From Pseudovirgaria hyperparasitica (Eukaryota > Ascomycota > Dothideomycetes > Acrospermales > Acrospermaceae): DNA of 64,000 nt. Shown here in pieces: positions 37,560 to 49,398 of the stretch. Both the position numbers and the translations under genes were made by a program. The notes beneath the pieces were generated by a model that did no database searches, was not told the DNA's origin, and saw only the letters and a list, made by a program, of their open reading frames with translations. Each line of letters starts with the position of its first letter. Position 1 is the first letter of the stretch. The DNA lies in contig NW_022985557.1 in NCBI RefSeq assembly GCF_010093815.1, positions 248,001-312,000 of the forward strand, given 5' to 3'.

Positions 37560-37690
37560 ATGAAGACGATGATCATGGTGATGATGATGATGACGACGAC
37601 GACGACGACAACGACAAAGGTGTCTACGGAGGAGAAGAATATGATGACGATGATGAGATGATGATGGAGAAGAAGAAGAGGAGAACTGGA
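37560..37690. repeat. GAT/GAC/GAA trinucleotide tract
   Basis: Imperfect purine-rich triplets, with a core of perfect GAC copies near 37592-37608. It yields an Asp/Glu-rich frame on plus and Ser/His-rich frames on minus. Confidence 0.85.
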
Positions 37691-38303
37691 AGACTCGACC
37701 ACGCTGTCGCATCCCAAACTTCCCCTCTTTGTCTCGAAGTCTACAACCACAAAAACCACAAAGAAGCTCTTATGATGCCTGATTGGTCGCGACTCCTCGC
37801 GCCCGCCGTCACGTGCATCTGCTAAACTTCATCATAGAACCTAACCACATCTCCACCATCTTCTTCCACCATCAACCTAATCTCATCCTCATCCTAGACA
37901 TCTCTTCTCGATCTCGATAATATGGCTTTCACCCAGTTCTCGCGTACCTCTTGTCCTGCGTCCATCTGGTTAAGCAGATGTAGCAGAAGTACACTCCAAG
38001 AACCGAGCCACCTCTACTCACATTTGGCCATGCTCACGTTGATCATCCTTCTCAATCCTCTCATAGGCGCATCCAACTCGCAGAGACATGCTACTTGATT
38101 CAGATCTCGTCGATATCTTGCATCTAACCCCCGCTCATTTCTGACCCCCTCCTCAAGCCTCCCACTCAGTCTTGCAATGATGGTTCGATCGTGCTGAACC
38201 ACCCGTACTATTATTCATCTCATATTGCCCATGTCTCTCTCGCACCTTCAATTAGCGCTGAATACTAACACCACAGATTACTGCCGCCACAGCAGCTAAC
38301 GGC

Positions 38304-40550
38304 ATGCCTCTTCCACAGATCACTGCCCCAACCAAAGGAGACATCACGGAAACCCACGAACACCACCTGGAAAGCTGGTTTGCTCAAATCGCTGACTATC
38401 GCAAGTCGGTCCGCTCGTCCATCGACTCGCAAGCAGCTTCGTATGCTCAGCCTGAGTCTGTCCATACAAAGGAAGGACCGTATACATACCAGCCGCTTAA
38501 CCAGCACGTGGACGAAATTCGTCTCGTTCGCATACTCCCAAATATTGACCGCAGCAGACCTTTACAGTGTGAAATTCATCATAGACCGCTCCAAAGCTCT
38601 GAACATTTTGCGCTCTCGTACTGCTGGGGCAAGGGACCGCCAACGAACGCCATCATTCTTGATGGCCATCGCTTCTCCGTATCTGACAACCTTTATTCGG
38701 CAATGCTGGAGCTTCGTCATCCAGAACAGGCCATAAATGTGTGGATCGACGCCATTTGCATGAATCAAGACGATTTGGAAGAGAGAAGCAGAGAAGTACT
38801 ACGGATGCGCAGCATTTATGCCGCAGCTCAGCTGGTTGTCATCTGGCTAGGGCAGGAAGAGTTTGACACCAAACGGGCCTTTGATCATTTAAAGGCACTT
38901 TCAAAACGACATAGGTATATCAAGTCTATGCCTCCAGTCACATGGACCAGTCTTGCAATAAGAATGGCGCGACTTCCTCTCACTCTAGCATATGCCTCGT
39001 GCCATGTCGCAGCAGAGTCTCCTCTCGCTGCTGGTTTCGCGTTATACTACACCTTCTCACTGCTGACCGAAGCTTCTTCCAACTGGACAGGGACTAGGAT
39101 ATTCCAATGGCTCGTCAGACTAGGTTCCATTGTCGCGTTATACAAGATCTTGAGGAGGTGGATAACAACGACACTCGCAGAAGACGATCGCATCCCAAAA
39201 GTCGACGTGTCCATCAACGACATCGCTGCTCTACGAGACTTCTTCGAATGCGCATGGTTCGACCGGACATGGATTATTCAAGAGCTGGCCGTTGCCCGAC
39301 GAGCAAGATTCGTCCGCGGCACCCAGGGCATAGACAGCGAATCCATCACAAGCGCATGCGCCGAGATACGACGCAACATAGCAAATAGCAGAGATAGTCC
39401 TTACATGCACACCAAGTATCAACGCTTCACCCACCTTGGCCGCTTTCAAGACATCCGGCACCACGAACACGGACCAATCTTCCAACGCTGGGGTCGATAC
39501 CAACAAAGCTTGTTGTATCTGCTCAGCGCCTTCTCGCCCATGGACTCAACCGACCCTCGCGACAAGGTATACGGCCTCCTAGGCCTATCCCAAGAAGACC
39601 GTCCCGGCACTCCAAACCCTACCCGCGTCGTCCCAGACTACACACGTCCCGTCGTCGACATCTACACCGACGTCGCCCGCTCCCTCATCCAGCGCACCCA
39701 CACCCTCGACATCCTCTCCGCCTGTCTCGGCTCCGGCAGCGTCTCCGGCCTCCCATCTTGGGTCCCAGACTGGACAGCCCCAATCCACCGTCCCATCCAC
39801 GTCCTGAACCAAAACTCCCCTCCCTACACCATCCCACTCCACACCCCACCCTACTCCTTCCCCAGCCCAACCCGCCTCCTCGTCCAAGGCTTCGTCCTCG
39901 GCACAATCTCCAAAGAACACACCGCCCTCCGCGCCCTCCAACTCCCCTCACCCTACACCCCCCACCTTCCCCCCATCACCACCCTCACCACAAACACCCT
40001 CTTCTTCCTCCTCCTCCACTACACCTCCCGTCTCCTCCCCTACATCGCCCTCCTCCCCGGCCTCACCTCACTACTCCGCCGCGCCGCCACCGCCGCCACC
40101 CCACTCGGCCTCGCCCACCTCTTCACATTCGCCTCCGACGTCCACGCCAGCCTCCTCGACAGCGGCACAGAATACATCTTCCCCAAATCATGGGCCGCTC
40201 TACAGGCTACATACACCGCCCCGCTGCACCCGCACCACACACTCGTGAGTAGAGGCTTCGCCGTAGATGTTGCGTCTGGTCTGAGCGTAGTGCCCGGGCT
40301 ATGTACGAGCTATGCGGCTGATGTCTCAGCGGGCGATTTGCTGGTCATGTTGCTTGGTGCGAAACAGCCGTGTATTGTGCGGGAGGTGGAGATGGGGTCT
40401 GATGCTGGGGGTGGTGATTGGGGGCGTTGTTATGTGTTTGTTGGGCCGGCTGAGTGTGGGGGTTTCTGGATGCATGCCGTTGCGTGGAGGAAGGTCCGGG
40501 AGGCCTTTGCGCTGGGTCGGATCCGGGTGCTTGACTTTGAGTTGTGTTGA
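38304..40550 (+). CDS. HET-domain (heterokaryon incompatibility) protein
   Basis: A single exon encodes 748 aa. HET domains trigger vegetative incompatibility and cell death in fungal self/non-self recognition; most genomic copies have unknown partners. The three HET blocks are intact: IRLVRILP (about 74-81), FALSYCWGKG (near 105), and VWIDAICMNQDDLEERS (W147 onward) followed by IYAAAQLVVIWLG. Downstream are the usual WFDRTWIIQE and STDPRDKVYGLLGL segments. A hydrophobic stretch at about 220-290 could be membrane-associated. The C-terminal part has no NACHT, WD40 or ankyrin repeats, so this is the plain HET class. The 39600-40200 part is very C-rich at third positions, and the codon bias falls off near the 3' end. 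It converges on the SET gene. Confidence 0.93.
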   Translation: MPLPQITAPTKGDITETHEHHLESWFAQIADYRKSVRSSIDSQAASYAQPESVHTKEGPYTYQPLNQHVDEIRLVRILPNIDRSRPLQCEIHHRPLQSSEHFALSYCWGKGPPTNAIILDGHRFSVSDNLYSAMLELRHPEQAINVWIDAICMNQDDLEERSREVLRMRSIYAAAQLVVIWLGQEEFDTKRAFDHLKALSKRHRYIKSMPPVTWTSLAIRMARLPLTLAYASCHVAAESPLAAGFALYYTFSLLTEASSNWTGTRIFQWLVRLGSIVALYKILRRWITTTLAEDDRIPKVDVSINDIAALRDFFECAWFDRTWIIQELAVARRARFVRGTQGIDSESITSACAEIRRNIANSRDSPYMHTKYQRFTHLGRFQDIRHHEHGPIFQRWGRYQQSLLYLLSAFSPMDSTDPRDKVYGLLGLSQEDRPGTPNPTRVVPDYTRPVVDIYTDVARSLIQRTHTLDILSACLGSGSVSGLPSWVPDWTAPIHRPIHVLNQNSPPYTIPLHTPPYSFPSPTRLLVQGFVLGTISKEHTALRALQLPSPYTPHLPPITTLTTNTLFFLLLHYTSRLLPYIALLPGLTSLLRRAATAATPLGLAHLFTFASDVHASLLDSGTEYIFPKSWAALQATYTAPLHPHHTLVSRGFAVDVASGLSVVPGLCTSYAADVSAGDLLVMLLGAKQPCIVREVEMGSDAGGGDWGRCYVFVGPAECGGFWMHAVAWRKVREAFALGRIRVLDFELC

Positions 40551-41067
40551 GGGTGAGTATAGGTAGGTGTGTGCGTTAGGTAGGGTGGGTAGATGGAGGG
40601 CGGCACAAGACGCATTCGACGACGAGACGAGAGGGCCTCCTCAGCTCAGTCCAGCTCAGCTCAATCTCAATCCAGCTCATACTCAATAATCAATTGGATC
40701 TATCTAGATCAACGCATCGCATGATCTAGAACCTTCCGTCCTGCTCTATCCGACCATATGACTAACCAACTATCTCATAATCCCAGCCCCTGAAATCGAC
40801 GTGTCTATCTATCTATCCATCAATAACCCGCATCCATTAAACCGCCAACCAAAAAAAAGCAGCATTCATGCGCAGTGCATAATGTGTGGATCACACTCGT
40901 GCTAGTCACGAAATAGATCGACCTAGATAAAGTTTCAGTACGACAATACTCATGGGGGGAAAAGAAACGATACTCGCTCCCAAACCAAGAATCCCGCAGC
41001 AGCGCCCATATGTCTAAACGCACTCCACGTCTTTTCCCATTACGCACTCCTTACTTTCCCTCTCGTC
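40551..41067. other. Intergenic, between convergent HET and SET genes
   Basis: It holds repeated CAGCTCAG words (40635-40680) and the two 3' UTRs. No gene is seen. Confidence 0.5.
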
Positions 41068-43362
41068 CTACAGTCCCTCGTCACTATCCTCTTCTTCCGC
41101 ATGGCCTCCAAACTCCACCTCGAACCTCCCCGGCTCACTCGTGACGTGCCCAAACACCTCCCTAGCCCACCCATGTAGCATAAACCCCCACGCACTCTTT
41201 CCCTCGCTCACGAGCGCGTTACCTGCGTGCACAAAGGCAATCACAATGGAGCGGGCGCAGCCAAACGGCACGATGGCGTGGGTCCGGTCCAGTGTCGGAA
41301 AGGTCGTCGGAGGCGAAGACGGCGGCGAGGGAAACCCGAAATCCAGTGGGGGCGATGAAGCAGGCGTTTCCGGTGGCGGAAAATCAATACCCCATCCAAA
41401 GTTCCGCAGTACTGACAGCGCTGCGAATGTCATGAGCATTGTGGATGAAGGAGACGTCGGGTGTGACGCAGCTTCGTGCATGAGGGTCCGCGCCAGGAAT
41501 GCGGGTGCGAGGCGAGGATACGTTGTTTGCCTTTCGCGTGGATATGTGTCCTCGAGCTCATGGATGCTTGTCTTGACATCCTCCATGTTCAACCTCCCTT
41601 TGGTCTCCGCATGTTCGTACCTGTCCAGTACTGCCGTCCTCATTTCCAGTACGTCCTCGCACACCGCACTCTCACGCATGCACAGTTCGCAAATACACTT
41701 GAACCCCCACGTCTTAGCCAGCCTCTCGCGACGCACTGACACGTCTGGATCCAGTACGCAGTAGGAAATAGTGATCTGTTCGCCCGGTGCGATATCCCGG
41801 ATGGCGCGAAGCATGATCGCGTTACCAACAAAGGAAACTGTAGCGTTGGGCGCACACGCATGGTTCGCATAACTAGCCTGTGGCCACACCCCGACGATCA
41901 GGCCCTTTGCGGTCTGTGCATCAGGGTCAATAAAATGTTCTCCAGACGGCGTGCCGCCGTTCTTGAGCACGATATTGTGGATGAGGAAGGTGTCGAGCAC
42001 CGGGTGTCCGTCAACGCGGTGAGTAGGTGCACATGCGGGTGCGTAGGATCCGGCGTAGAGATTGAGAAATTTCGTGGCCAGACAGGGGTTCTTTCTCAGT
42101 GTCTGGACGATGCTGATAAAGAGCGGTGGGCCATCGGATTCAGTCCAGGTCCTGGACTGTAGGTCCATAAGCACATGGCCGGCGGAGGCGGCGCTGGGGC
42201 TGGAGGTCGCGATTGGATTGTCGAGAAGGATGAGGCCACCTGGAGCGAAGGCTTGAACGGCGATAAGACCTCGACCAGCTCCTTCGACAGGACGCCCTGT
42301 GACGGCAGAGTGATATTGGGCGGGACAATAGGAAGGGTTGGCGAAGAGGTAGGCAAAGTCGTATATCCCGGAAGACTCGCGGAGATGCGTCAAAACGACT
42401 GATAGAAAGTGACGAGCAGATTCGTTGGTAGGATAGGAGGTAAGAAGTGTTTCAAGTTGCGCGCGAGACTTCATATATTGGCCAAGGACCAGGTAGGCTT
42501 TCGCGGAACGGAACAGAGCTTTTTCATCAACGGCAGAGTGCCCAAGGACGGAGAAACAGTCACGAAGGGCGTTTTCGTAATAGCCAGCGGAGAGGTAGGC
42601 TTGAGCTCGATTACGGTGTAGGTCGAGTGTGGTCGGAAGGAAGCTTGAGCGTCTAAAAGAGAGACCGTTTGTGTAGGCCCGTATTGCACCAGCATAGTCT
42701 CTATCTTTCATGGCCTCGTTTCCGATCATCTTCCACGTATCTGCATCGTCACGCACCGGCTTTCGTAGACCTTGAGGTATGCTGCTGTGTTTAGGGGGTA
42801 GTAGAAGCAGGTCTGAGACGTGATCTATCCTGATCATAGGCAGTTGGCCACAAGAGATCTCGTAATACGGATGCTTTATTGCGACATAGTCCCACCTTCG
42901 AAGGTATTGATTCGCTTCGATCGAAATGTCTTGATGCATAAGCATAAAGTGATGAGCATCGCCTGCGCTGTCTTCTATCACAGTAATAAGATTGGATCCA
43001 GTGAAAGTGGGATCACAGGCGATCCTGCCTAGAAGGACGCGTCCCTCGTTGTGGTCTTCGGCCTTGAGAGATTTGATTCCGATTGAGGTGAGTTCGGAGA
43101 GCGGCTTTGTGCAGGGATAGTAATGTTTGTGTATGATATATGGACGAAAACTGAACTTGTCGATATCTTGAGCCGGACCAGAGATGATGCTCGCAGCCTT
43201 TTCATCCTTGTATGCTTCAAACTCCTCGATCACTCTCTTTCTATCTTGACGAATCAACTTCTGTCCTTGTAGCTCTTCGGAGCGCCTGGCAGCCAAAAGC
43301 TCTTCCTGAAGCTTCTCTTCACATTGTGCGACGAAAGACGAGTGTAAAAGCCTCGGTGGCAT
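41068..43362 (-). CDS. TPR and SET domain protein (SMYD-like)
   Basis: A single exon encodes 764 aa. Residues about 205-325 carry tetratricopeptide repeats (WKMIGNEAMKDRDYAGAIRAY, then RAQAYLSAGYYENALRDC). The SET domain spans roughly 345-540: GRGLIAVQAFAPGGLIL, a long insert, then YANHACAPNATVSF (N-H-x-C near 500) and GEQITISYC near 522. The post-SET cysteines follow in WGFKCICELC. This layout is that of fungal TPR-SET proteins, likely lysine methyltransferases using S-adenosylmethionine; the substrate is unknown. The first 200 residues contain a coiled coil and an unrecognised conserved block. The ATG at 43362 is the first in frame. Confidence 0.88.
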   Translation of the reverse strand: MPPRLLHSSFVAQCEEKLQEELLAARRSEELQGQKLIRQDRKRVIEEFEAYKDEKAASIISGPAQDIDKFSFRPYIIHKHYYPCTKPLSELTSIGIKSLKAEDHNEGRVLLGRIACDPTFTGSNLITVIEDSAGDAHHFMLMHQDISIEANQYLRRWDYVAIKHPYYEISCGQLPMIRIDHVSDLLLLPPKHSSIPQGLRKPVRDDADTWKMIGNEAMKDRDYAGAIRAYTNGLSFRRSSFLPTTLDLHRNRAQAYLSAGYYENALRDCFSVLGHSAVDEKALFRSAKAYLVLGQYMKSRAQLETLLTSYPTNESARHFLSVVLTHLRESSGIYDFAYLFANPSYCPAQYHSAVTGRPVEGAGRGLIAVQAFAPGGLILLDNPIATSSPSAASAGHVLMDLQSRTWTESDGPPLFISIVQTLRKNPCLATKFLNLYAGSYAPACAPTHRVDGHPVLDTFLIHNIVLKNGGTPSGEHFIDPDAQTAKGLIVGVWPQASYANHACAPNATVSFVGNAIMLRAIRDIAPGEQITISYCVLDPDVSVRRERLAKTWGFKCICELCMRESAVCEDVLEMRTAVLDRYEHAETKGRLNMEDVKTSIHELEDTYPRERQTTYPRLAPAFLARTLMHEAASHPTSPSSTMLMTFAALSVLRNFGWGIDFPPPETPASSPPLDFGFPSPPSSPPTTFPTLDRTHAIVPFGCARSIVIAFVHAGNALVSEGKSAWGFMLHGWAREVFGHVTSEPGRFEVEFGGHAEEEDSDEGL

Positions 43363-43864
43363 TATTGTTGGAATAAGGCGTCGAAGGGTGATGAATGAAC
43401 GATGACTGAGATTGCGAGACGACCGTAAACAGGGCTGAAGCGCGGATGGCGACCAGCTCAGGTGAGATCAAGCTTATGGAAAGGGGAAGTCCGTCGATAT
43501 TGCGTTCAGCATGTGAATATGAAGACTCAAAGGCCCATGCCTGAAGATAATAGTCTTGAGCGAGACCGTTCGGTGGGAATAAAGGAAGAAAGAAAGGAAA
43601 GGTGCAGCAGGACTCAAACATACCTGTGTATTTGTATTCTGACTCGGTGTTGAGCATAAATTATTGCAGGTAGTGTTCACTTGCTGAAGCGTCGCAACAC
43701 AGGCTATTGATATCTTTGTTTCTTATATGCGTGGTTTCAAGGGTCGAATATACAGCGATATGACACGTAAGGTGAGCACGCATACTTGGGTCAAGTCATC
43801 AAGTCAAGTTCATGGTGATAGGCATTTATTGTCGGTCATACCTAAGGTATCCGTACCTTCCAAA
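43363..43864. other. Intergenic, upstream of the SET gene
   Basis: This 502-bp spacer holds the SET gene promoter and the 3' UTR of the hydrolase gene. No gene is seen. Confidence 0.5.
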
Positions 43865-45016
43865 TTAGCAAACATCCTCAACTTCAACTTCACCGCCATC
43901 CCGTGGTCCCAGGTCAGAACGTAAGGCTCGGTTGAACAACTCGCGCAGCATCTCAAAACAAATGCCTGAGATGGCTGGATCGTATCGTCCTTTGCTCAGC
44001 TCATCGCGGATGAACGCATCTGATCGGGGTCAGTGAAAGTCTAGGAGCTCATCAAACAATGTAAACTTACGCTGTGCCCAAGCAATCTCGTAGAAGCTAA
44101 AATTCACTCCTTTGTCGTGAAGTGTTTTCCGGATCAAATCACGACCCGCAGGCGGAACGTGGTTGTCCATCTTCCCGAATATCTGTGTTTCGCCGATCAA
44201 CCAACCTTGAAATGCAGAACATTCAGAGCAGAAGGGGCTTGGGTTCATACCATGACAAGTTCACCCTTGATATCCCCCGCTCTCTCCAAGCTGTCGTCGT
44301 TCTTGCCTTCTCCCAGACTATGCGAGTGAATATCCGTGGCGAAATAACACACAGCGGCACTGACTCTTCTGTCAAGCGCACAACGATACGCTAGATGGCC
44401 ACCCAGACACATCCCTGTAGCTCCAATCTTATGTGGAATCAGAGTCCGGTACTTTTTGGTTAAGTAGAATACATACCTTGCCTGTACACGTCGGTAGAGA
44501 TAAGAGAGCATCAACAGAGAGTGTAGCATCCTCATCGTAGGCTGATACCTTCTTGGTAATCTTCCATTCGTTGCCTTTGTCAGTGCCGGGCCCATCGTAA
44601 GCCAAAGCTTCAGGGCCAGTGAACTCGTGGTATGATGAAGGAGCAGCGACAATGTAGCCCTGTGAAGCGATTTGACGAGCGAAGCGCTGAACAGGACCGG
44701 TAACTATCACCCATTCATGTCAACATGCAGAGGTTCAAAGAACGGGAGAGTAGGGTGCATGGCTTCTGTAAAAGGCCTTTTACGTCCTTCTTAGTCGTTC
44801 TTAATCCAAACGTACCTTGATATATCTCACTAAACACGACTACACCCGGGAATTTTGCCTTCGGGTAGTTTGCAATCGTGGGATGAAATATGTATATACC
44901 TATGGTCATATTAATTAGGATTGTAATGCGGAACAGGATCTATGGGCGTGTATCATCATACGCATGTCGCCGCCAGCCTTTGTGGCGACATCTTTGTGAG
45001 TCTCCTGTATGAGCAT
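43865..45016 (-). CDS. Dienelactone hydrolase family protein
   Basis: Six exons on minus: 45016-44962, 44899-44816, 44703-44477, 44427-44251, 44182-44071 and 44019-43865, giving 269 aa. It is an alpha/beta-hydrolase of the carboxymethylenebutenolidase type; in bacteria these cleave dienelactone, but the substrate of the fungal members is largely unknown. The catalytic triad is visible: C129 in GATGMCLGGHLAYR, D187 in FGKMDNHVPP and H219 in WAQHAFIRDE. The N-terminus (MLIQETHKDV ... MRIYIFHP) shows that translation starts in a 55-nt first exon and not at the ATG near 44909, which would be inside the first intron's acceptor region. The C-terminal EVEVEDVC fits the family end. All joins keep frame. 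Confidence 0.93.
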
Positions 45017-45668
45017 TGTAGTGTGCAGAGACGAATGTCTATAGAAATACGATAAATGTCCAGATCCCTCTTGTACGGGACAATGTTTTGTCAAAAGCTC
45101 AGCTCAGCTCACTATGTATGTAAGTTTTGAATTGCTGCATGCGGTATGATGAGGGAAAAGGTGGGGGGGTTTTTAGGATGCGTGCCCCACATTTGAACGA
45201 AAGCATCAAGTAGACCGAGTAAAGGGAAACATTTTTATTGTCGAGAAGATCTCAAAAGAATATAGCACACTAAGCTACGCCGATAGATCGCCTAAGCATA
45301 GACTCGCATGCTACGAGCTTGAGTCGGCCAGCTCCTTATATCAAAGATTTTGTGCACCGCGTAAGCTATGCATTTTACGTCTTCCATTCGTCTCTTCCCT
45401 ATCATTTGGAACAGTACCACCCTCAACTTAGCTGTGCTACATACATAAAGCTAATAGACCTATGGTATATCTCGAGATCACTGGGTAGGTGCAATTATCA
45501 GGTCATCGGCAGGGCATATATCCAGTCCGTGGAGCACGTCAACGCGCAAAAGCTCACTTTTCCACCATGATAGATCTTTTTTGGTGTTTGGGGTTGGCCG
45601 TCCCTGAGCAGGAGAGCCTGGCCTGCTCTTAATTTTCTTTTAGCAGATAATGCTGTTGTTCTGGCTCC
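45017..45668. other. Intergenic, between hydrolase and deubiquitinase genes
   Basis: This 652-bp spacer holds the hydrolase promoter and the 3' UTR of the Ubp3-type gene. No gene is seen. Confidence 0.5.
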
Positions 45669-48415
45669 TCAGGACTTGATTTGTTGGTAGAACAAGATGT
45701 ATGCAACCTTGTTGTCCTTGTATCCGCTCTTGTCCTTTGGAGTGTGCTTCCCGGTGGTGCTCGGCGTGGCAGTACCATTGGCTACGCCGGTCCACTTGCG
45801 TCCGGGTTGGGCGTTGGCATCCTTCCATCCTCCCTCTTCTGCCCGTTCCTGCTCCTCACCAAGACCCTCAAAAAGGTTGCGATGCCTGCTTTGGTCGCGC
45901 TTGTGCTGTTCCAAGGCCGTAGCAAGGAGCTTGGGGTCTTCTTCGCTCCCTCCTTCCGCGACATCGTCGCTTCTGATACGTCGGATGATGGTGTCGTCAA
46001 TGCGAATCCATTCTCGTCCTTCTTGGCGGCGTACGTCGACGGTGTAATGACCTCCACTGGCATTCTTTCCGTGGTGATAGACTACACTGATCAAACGATA
46101 CTTTGGAGGACCGCCATGCGCTGCAAGCCCAGCACGCTTGCTGGGTGGGAACACTTCTTTGGGAACCTCAAGCTCCAGGGGATATCCGACCTTTTTCCAG
46201 ATCTTTTGCGTACCCCCGGCATTGTCGTACTGGAAGCGCTTTAAGTGAAGGATGAGCACCGGTGGCAGGCTGTCGATAAAGACTTGTTTGGTAGCCGACT
46301 TTCCTGGTCCGCGTGGAGAACTGAAATCACCGTGCAGTGTTTCCGGTTGAGTCAGGCTCCTCAAAGCATCGACGATGTTGCCAACATGAGGAGCCCCAAT
46401 GTCAAGCTGGAGCGGCTGATATGGCTCGAGAGTAACAGATGTTTTGGCACCTGGGACTCGGAGCTCTGAACGGAGTTTACCTCCAAATATTTTGGTAATG
46501 GGTGAGTCCAGATCGATGCTCCCGGAGGAGCGTGTGACTGCTGATTTCTGCTTGGGTCCGACTTCCAGCCAGCCTGCATCTGTTGAAGATGTGCTCGGAG
46601 GTGAGCTTACGTTGGTGTCCACAGCTTCGCCATTCGCGGGCAATCTCCCCATCACCTGCGCAATCTCATCGTGCAATCCAGTCAATAAGAAGCCCAGGAA
46701 CTCCTCTGCGTCCTGCTGATGTCCTCGGGGCATGTGAGCAAAGCTTGCTAGCCTTCGAATGACCTCGTATACATATTCTGGGGTGAAAGCCTCCCCGTAT
46801 TGTTCAAGTTCGGTATCTTTGAGCCGCATGCGGAGTTGTTCTACGGAAGTGGCTGAATCGATAACTTGGTATTCGCGGAGGAACATGATCCTAAACATAT
46901 TAGCCATAGTAAATATCGCAGAACAAAATACTCACATCGCGTCGATCAAAGGAGTGTCTGACTTGAAGCTGTGCGCAGCTCGCTTGCCGACCTGATCAAT
47001 GAAATCATAAAAGGGTACACAGAAAACTAAAGCTTGCAGAATCTAGTGCACGTTAGTTGCATATATCGCAAAAGGTTCACCATGCTTACAGAATTCATAT
47101 AGCACATATTGCCGGTATTCACGAGGCCGCGGGGCTCAAGAAAGGCAACTTTGTTGTCGGATTCGACGGTGTAGGCAGTGAGAACGTCAGAGATAGTGGC
47201 GTTCTTATTAATGGGAAATCCGTTCGATCCTGAAGCACCGTTCGCTGCTGCAGGCGATGCCTGAACAGCAGCTGCGGGATTCTTGAGACGTACTAGCTCA
47301 GCCCAGGATTTGGGCGCCGCAGGAGGTGAAGAAACTGTAGCTGCCTGCTCGCTCCCTACGACAGTGGATTGAGATGCAGCGAAGTCTGTCGTCGGCTCTG
47401 TAGAGCTGTCGGTAGCGTTTCCATTGACATTGGGACGGGGGGACTTTTGACTTTGTGGCACAGCAGGCCGCAAGGGTACTATTGGCACAGCAGGTATTGT
47501 TGAACTCCGGGTATGTGATTTGACAGTCGGAGTCTTGTCACTCTCGGGGGCTGTTGCCGAAGAAGGTGGCGTGGACGGAGCGATAGATTCGGTCTGTGAG
47601 ATGGTCTCGATCGAAAGCGTCTGATGTGCATCTTGCTCTGGAACCGCGTCTGTATGGACGGCATCCTGCCCCTGTGCTGGGGTAGCTGTCGAAACTATTC
47701 GCTCTCCAGAAGATAAGGAAGATATTTTGATTTGCTCTGTGATGGGCACTACGTCACGGCGCAGTCTCCTCCGTGGAGCCCGTGAAGGAAACTGTTCACC
47801 TTTATTGGAATACCATGGCAAAGGAGCCTGGAATGGCATTCTTCGCCCTTCGACAGATGGACTTGGTGTCTGTGTGTTCGGCTGCGCGGTAGACTGAGAA
47901 GGCGTTGTTACAGAACCTGAGGACGAGTCTGGAGGAGGAGGAGGCGTCGTAGCAGTTGTAGTTTCCGTCGTTGGTGTAGGTGGTGAAGCAGGCGCTTGCG
48001 ATGAGACTGAGGGAGTCTGAGGAGTTGGCGTAGCGGGTGGCGGAGGTTGAGAGGCTTGCTGAATTGTGGGCGGAGTATACGAAGGAGCGACCGGAGGAGT
48101 ACTCATCATGCCGCGATTCAAAGACGGCGAGTGTAGGTGCGGGTGACTTGAGACTACGACCGGGCCTCCATGTGGTTGTGGTTGTGGCTGATATTGTCGA
48201 GGAGGCATCGTGTACTGATGCTGTTGCTGGTATGGTGCATACCATTGCGGTTGCGCGTAAGGGTGAGGTTGTCCGAGGTAGGGCGCTGGAGGGTAGCCAG
48301 CATACATGTTCGGAGGCATGGGTGAGTGCGATTGCTGTTGATACTGGTAGTGATAGTCGCTCTGCCTCCTATGCGGATGCATGGGAATGGCAGGCGGCAT
48401 GTGAGGACCCGGCAT
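45669..48415 (-). CDS. UBP3: Ubiquitin carboxyl-terminal hydrolase, Ubp3/USP10 type
   Basis: Three exons on minus: 48415-47090, 47042-46937 (last base 46936 by phase) and 46890-45669, giving 884 aa. It is a cysteine protease that removes ubiquitin; yeast Ubp3 with Bre5 acts in vesicle traffic, ribophagy and stress signalling. The first 400 residues are Pro/Ser/Gln/Thr-rich and disordered (repeats of PPP, QQQ). The catalytic domain begins with GLVNTGNMCYMNS: C438 is the nucleophile and exon 1 ends right after the box. QQDAEEFLGFLL follows. The His box is HHGKNASGGHYTVDVR with H759. The last segment AYILFYQQ is the usual USP end. The start is the ATG opening MPGPHMPP; the frame is open further to a GTG at 48484. 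Confidence 0.93.
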
Positions 48416-49398
48416 GTTGAAAGAGAATGTTGATAGTCGCCAGTCACCGCAGGCTGTCGCGAAGCCGGCGAGACGTGAGGCCACTGATATGACGATTGTC
48501 GGCGATCCGAGTCGGAATAGGTTTCACTGTCGGCTTGGAATGCTCATGTAGCAAGCAGCGTTTGGCTGGCTGTGTCGCGTGTTTGTTCAGGCTAAGCAGC
48601 GTGATGGTGAAGGGCGCGATGTTAATGGAGTCGAGTAGAAGCCCCGCGAGATAGCGTCGCAGCAGAGAGTACGCGAGGCATGGTCAGACTGCCATGCCCT
48701 TGATATGGATGAAGGATAGAAAAGAGGTGAAAAGGGCGAGAGGAAGGGCGCGATGAAAGTGAAGGTTGCGCGTTGGGAGTTTGTGGTGACGGCAGCGAAG
48801 GCACAATTCTACGGGCACGGACCACCCCCAAGATCCTCACTAACAACCGTTATGCGCAGCGCAGTAGGTAAACATTTTATTAGAGACTAGGTAGGTAATA
48901 GTCGCTTACGGAGCATTCTATCTATTCTACGCATTGGCTCTCCGCTACGGAAGAGAAGACTGGGTCACTAAAAGGTTACTTCAACGCATTTGATACGGCA
49001 CAGCATACACAATACATTCAGTACCTAGTACTGGGATGGAATAACATATTCTTCCCAAAACAAAGGATGAGCAGTTTGCTGACTTTGCTCGGTCGACAAG
49101 ACTTTCAACCAATCATGGAGATGCTTGGCGCACGGTCCTTGGTTCTGCTTATGTCATCGCGACTTCTCCCAGGTCCCCGCCGCCTCCTCGGAGCAGAGAA
49201 GCGTGAAATGAATGGATGACTCCCGAGTTGTGATGATAACCCACCTTCGGGCGGGCTCATGTAGCATATCCACACCAAGCAATTTCATTCTCTCCATCTA
49301 CTCAGTACTAGAGGCTTGCTGTTGCCTGGTGTACAGCTTCCCTCCTACTACGCGTTCGGGTCTGCACGTCATCAGGGCTTCAACGCAGAAGTACCGTC
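48416..49398. other. Divergent promoter region of the Ubp3-type and RNF10-type genes
   Basis: This 983-bp spacer has no supported gene. It should hold both promoters. Confidence 0.5.

Larger units (their letters stand above)
36139..38303. other. Divergent intergenic region with low-complexity tracts
   Basis: This 2.2-kb stretch separates the 33.5-kb gene (-) and the HET gene (+). It contains GGT/GTA runs (36453-36482 and 36597-36627), GACGAG runs (37158-37215), CAGCTC copies (37286-37308) and a GAT/GAC tract (37560-37690). A 123-codon Asp-rich frame at 37454-37825 comes from the last tract and is not called. Confidence 0.5.

Noticed and set aside
37454-37825. 123-codon Asp-rich frame on plus
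   Set aside because: It is produced by the GAT/GAC repeat; no conserved segment and no splice support.
44816-44909. ATG near 44909 as start of the dienelactone hydrolase
   Set aside because: An upstream 55-nt exon (45016-44962) restores the family N-terminus MLIQETHKDV...MRIYIFHP, so this ATG lies in the intron just before its acceptor.
45681-46244. 187-codon plus frame opposite the Ubp3-type gene
   Set aside because: It is antisense to a catalytic domain whose motifs are all present on the minus strand.
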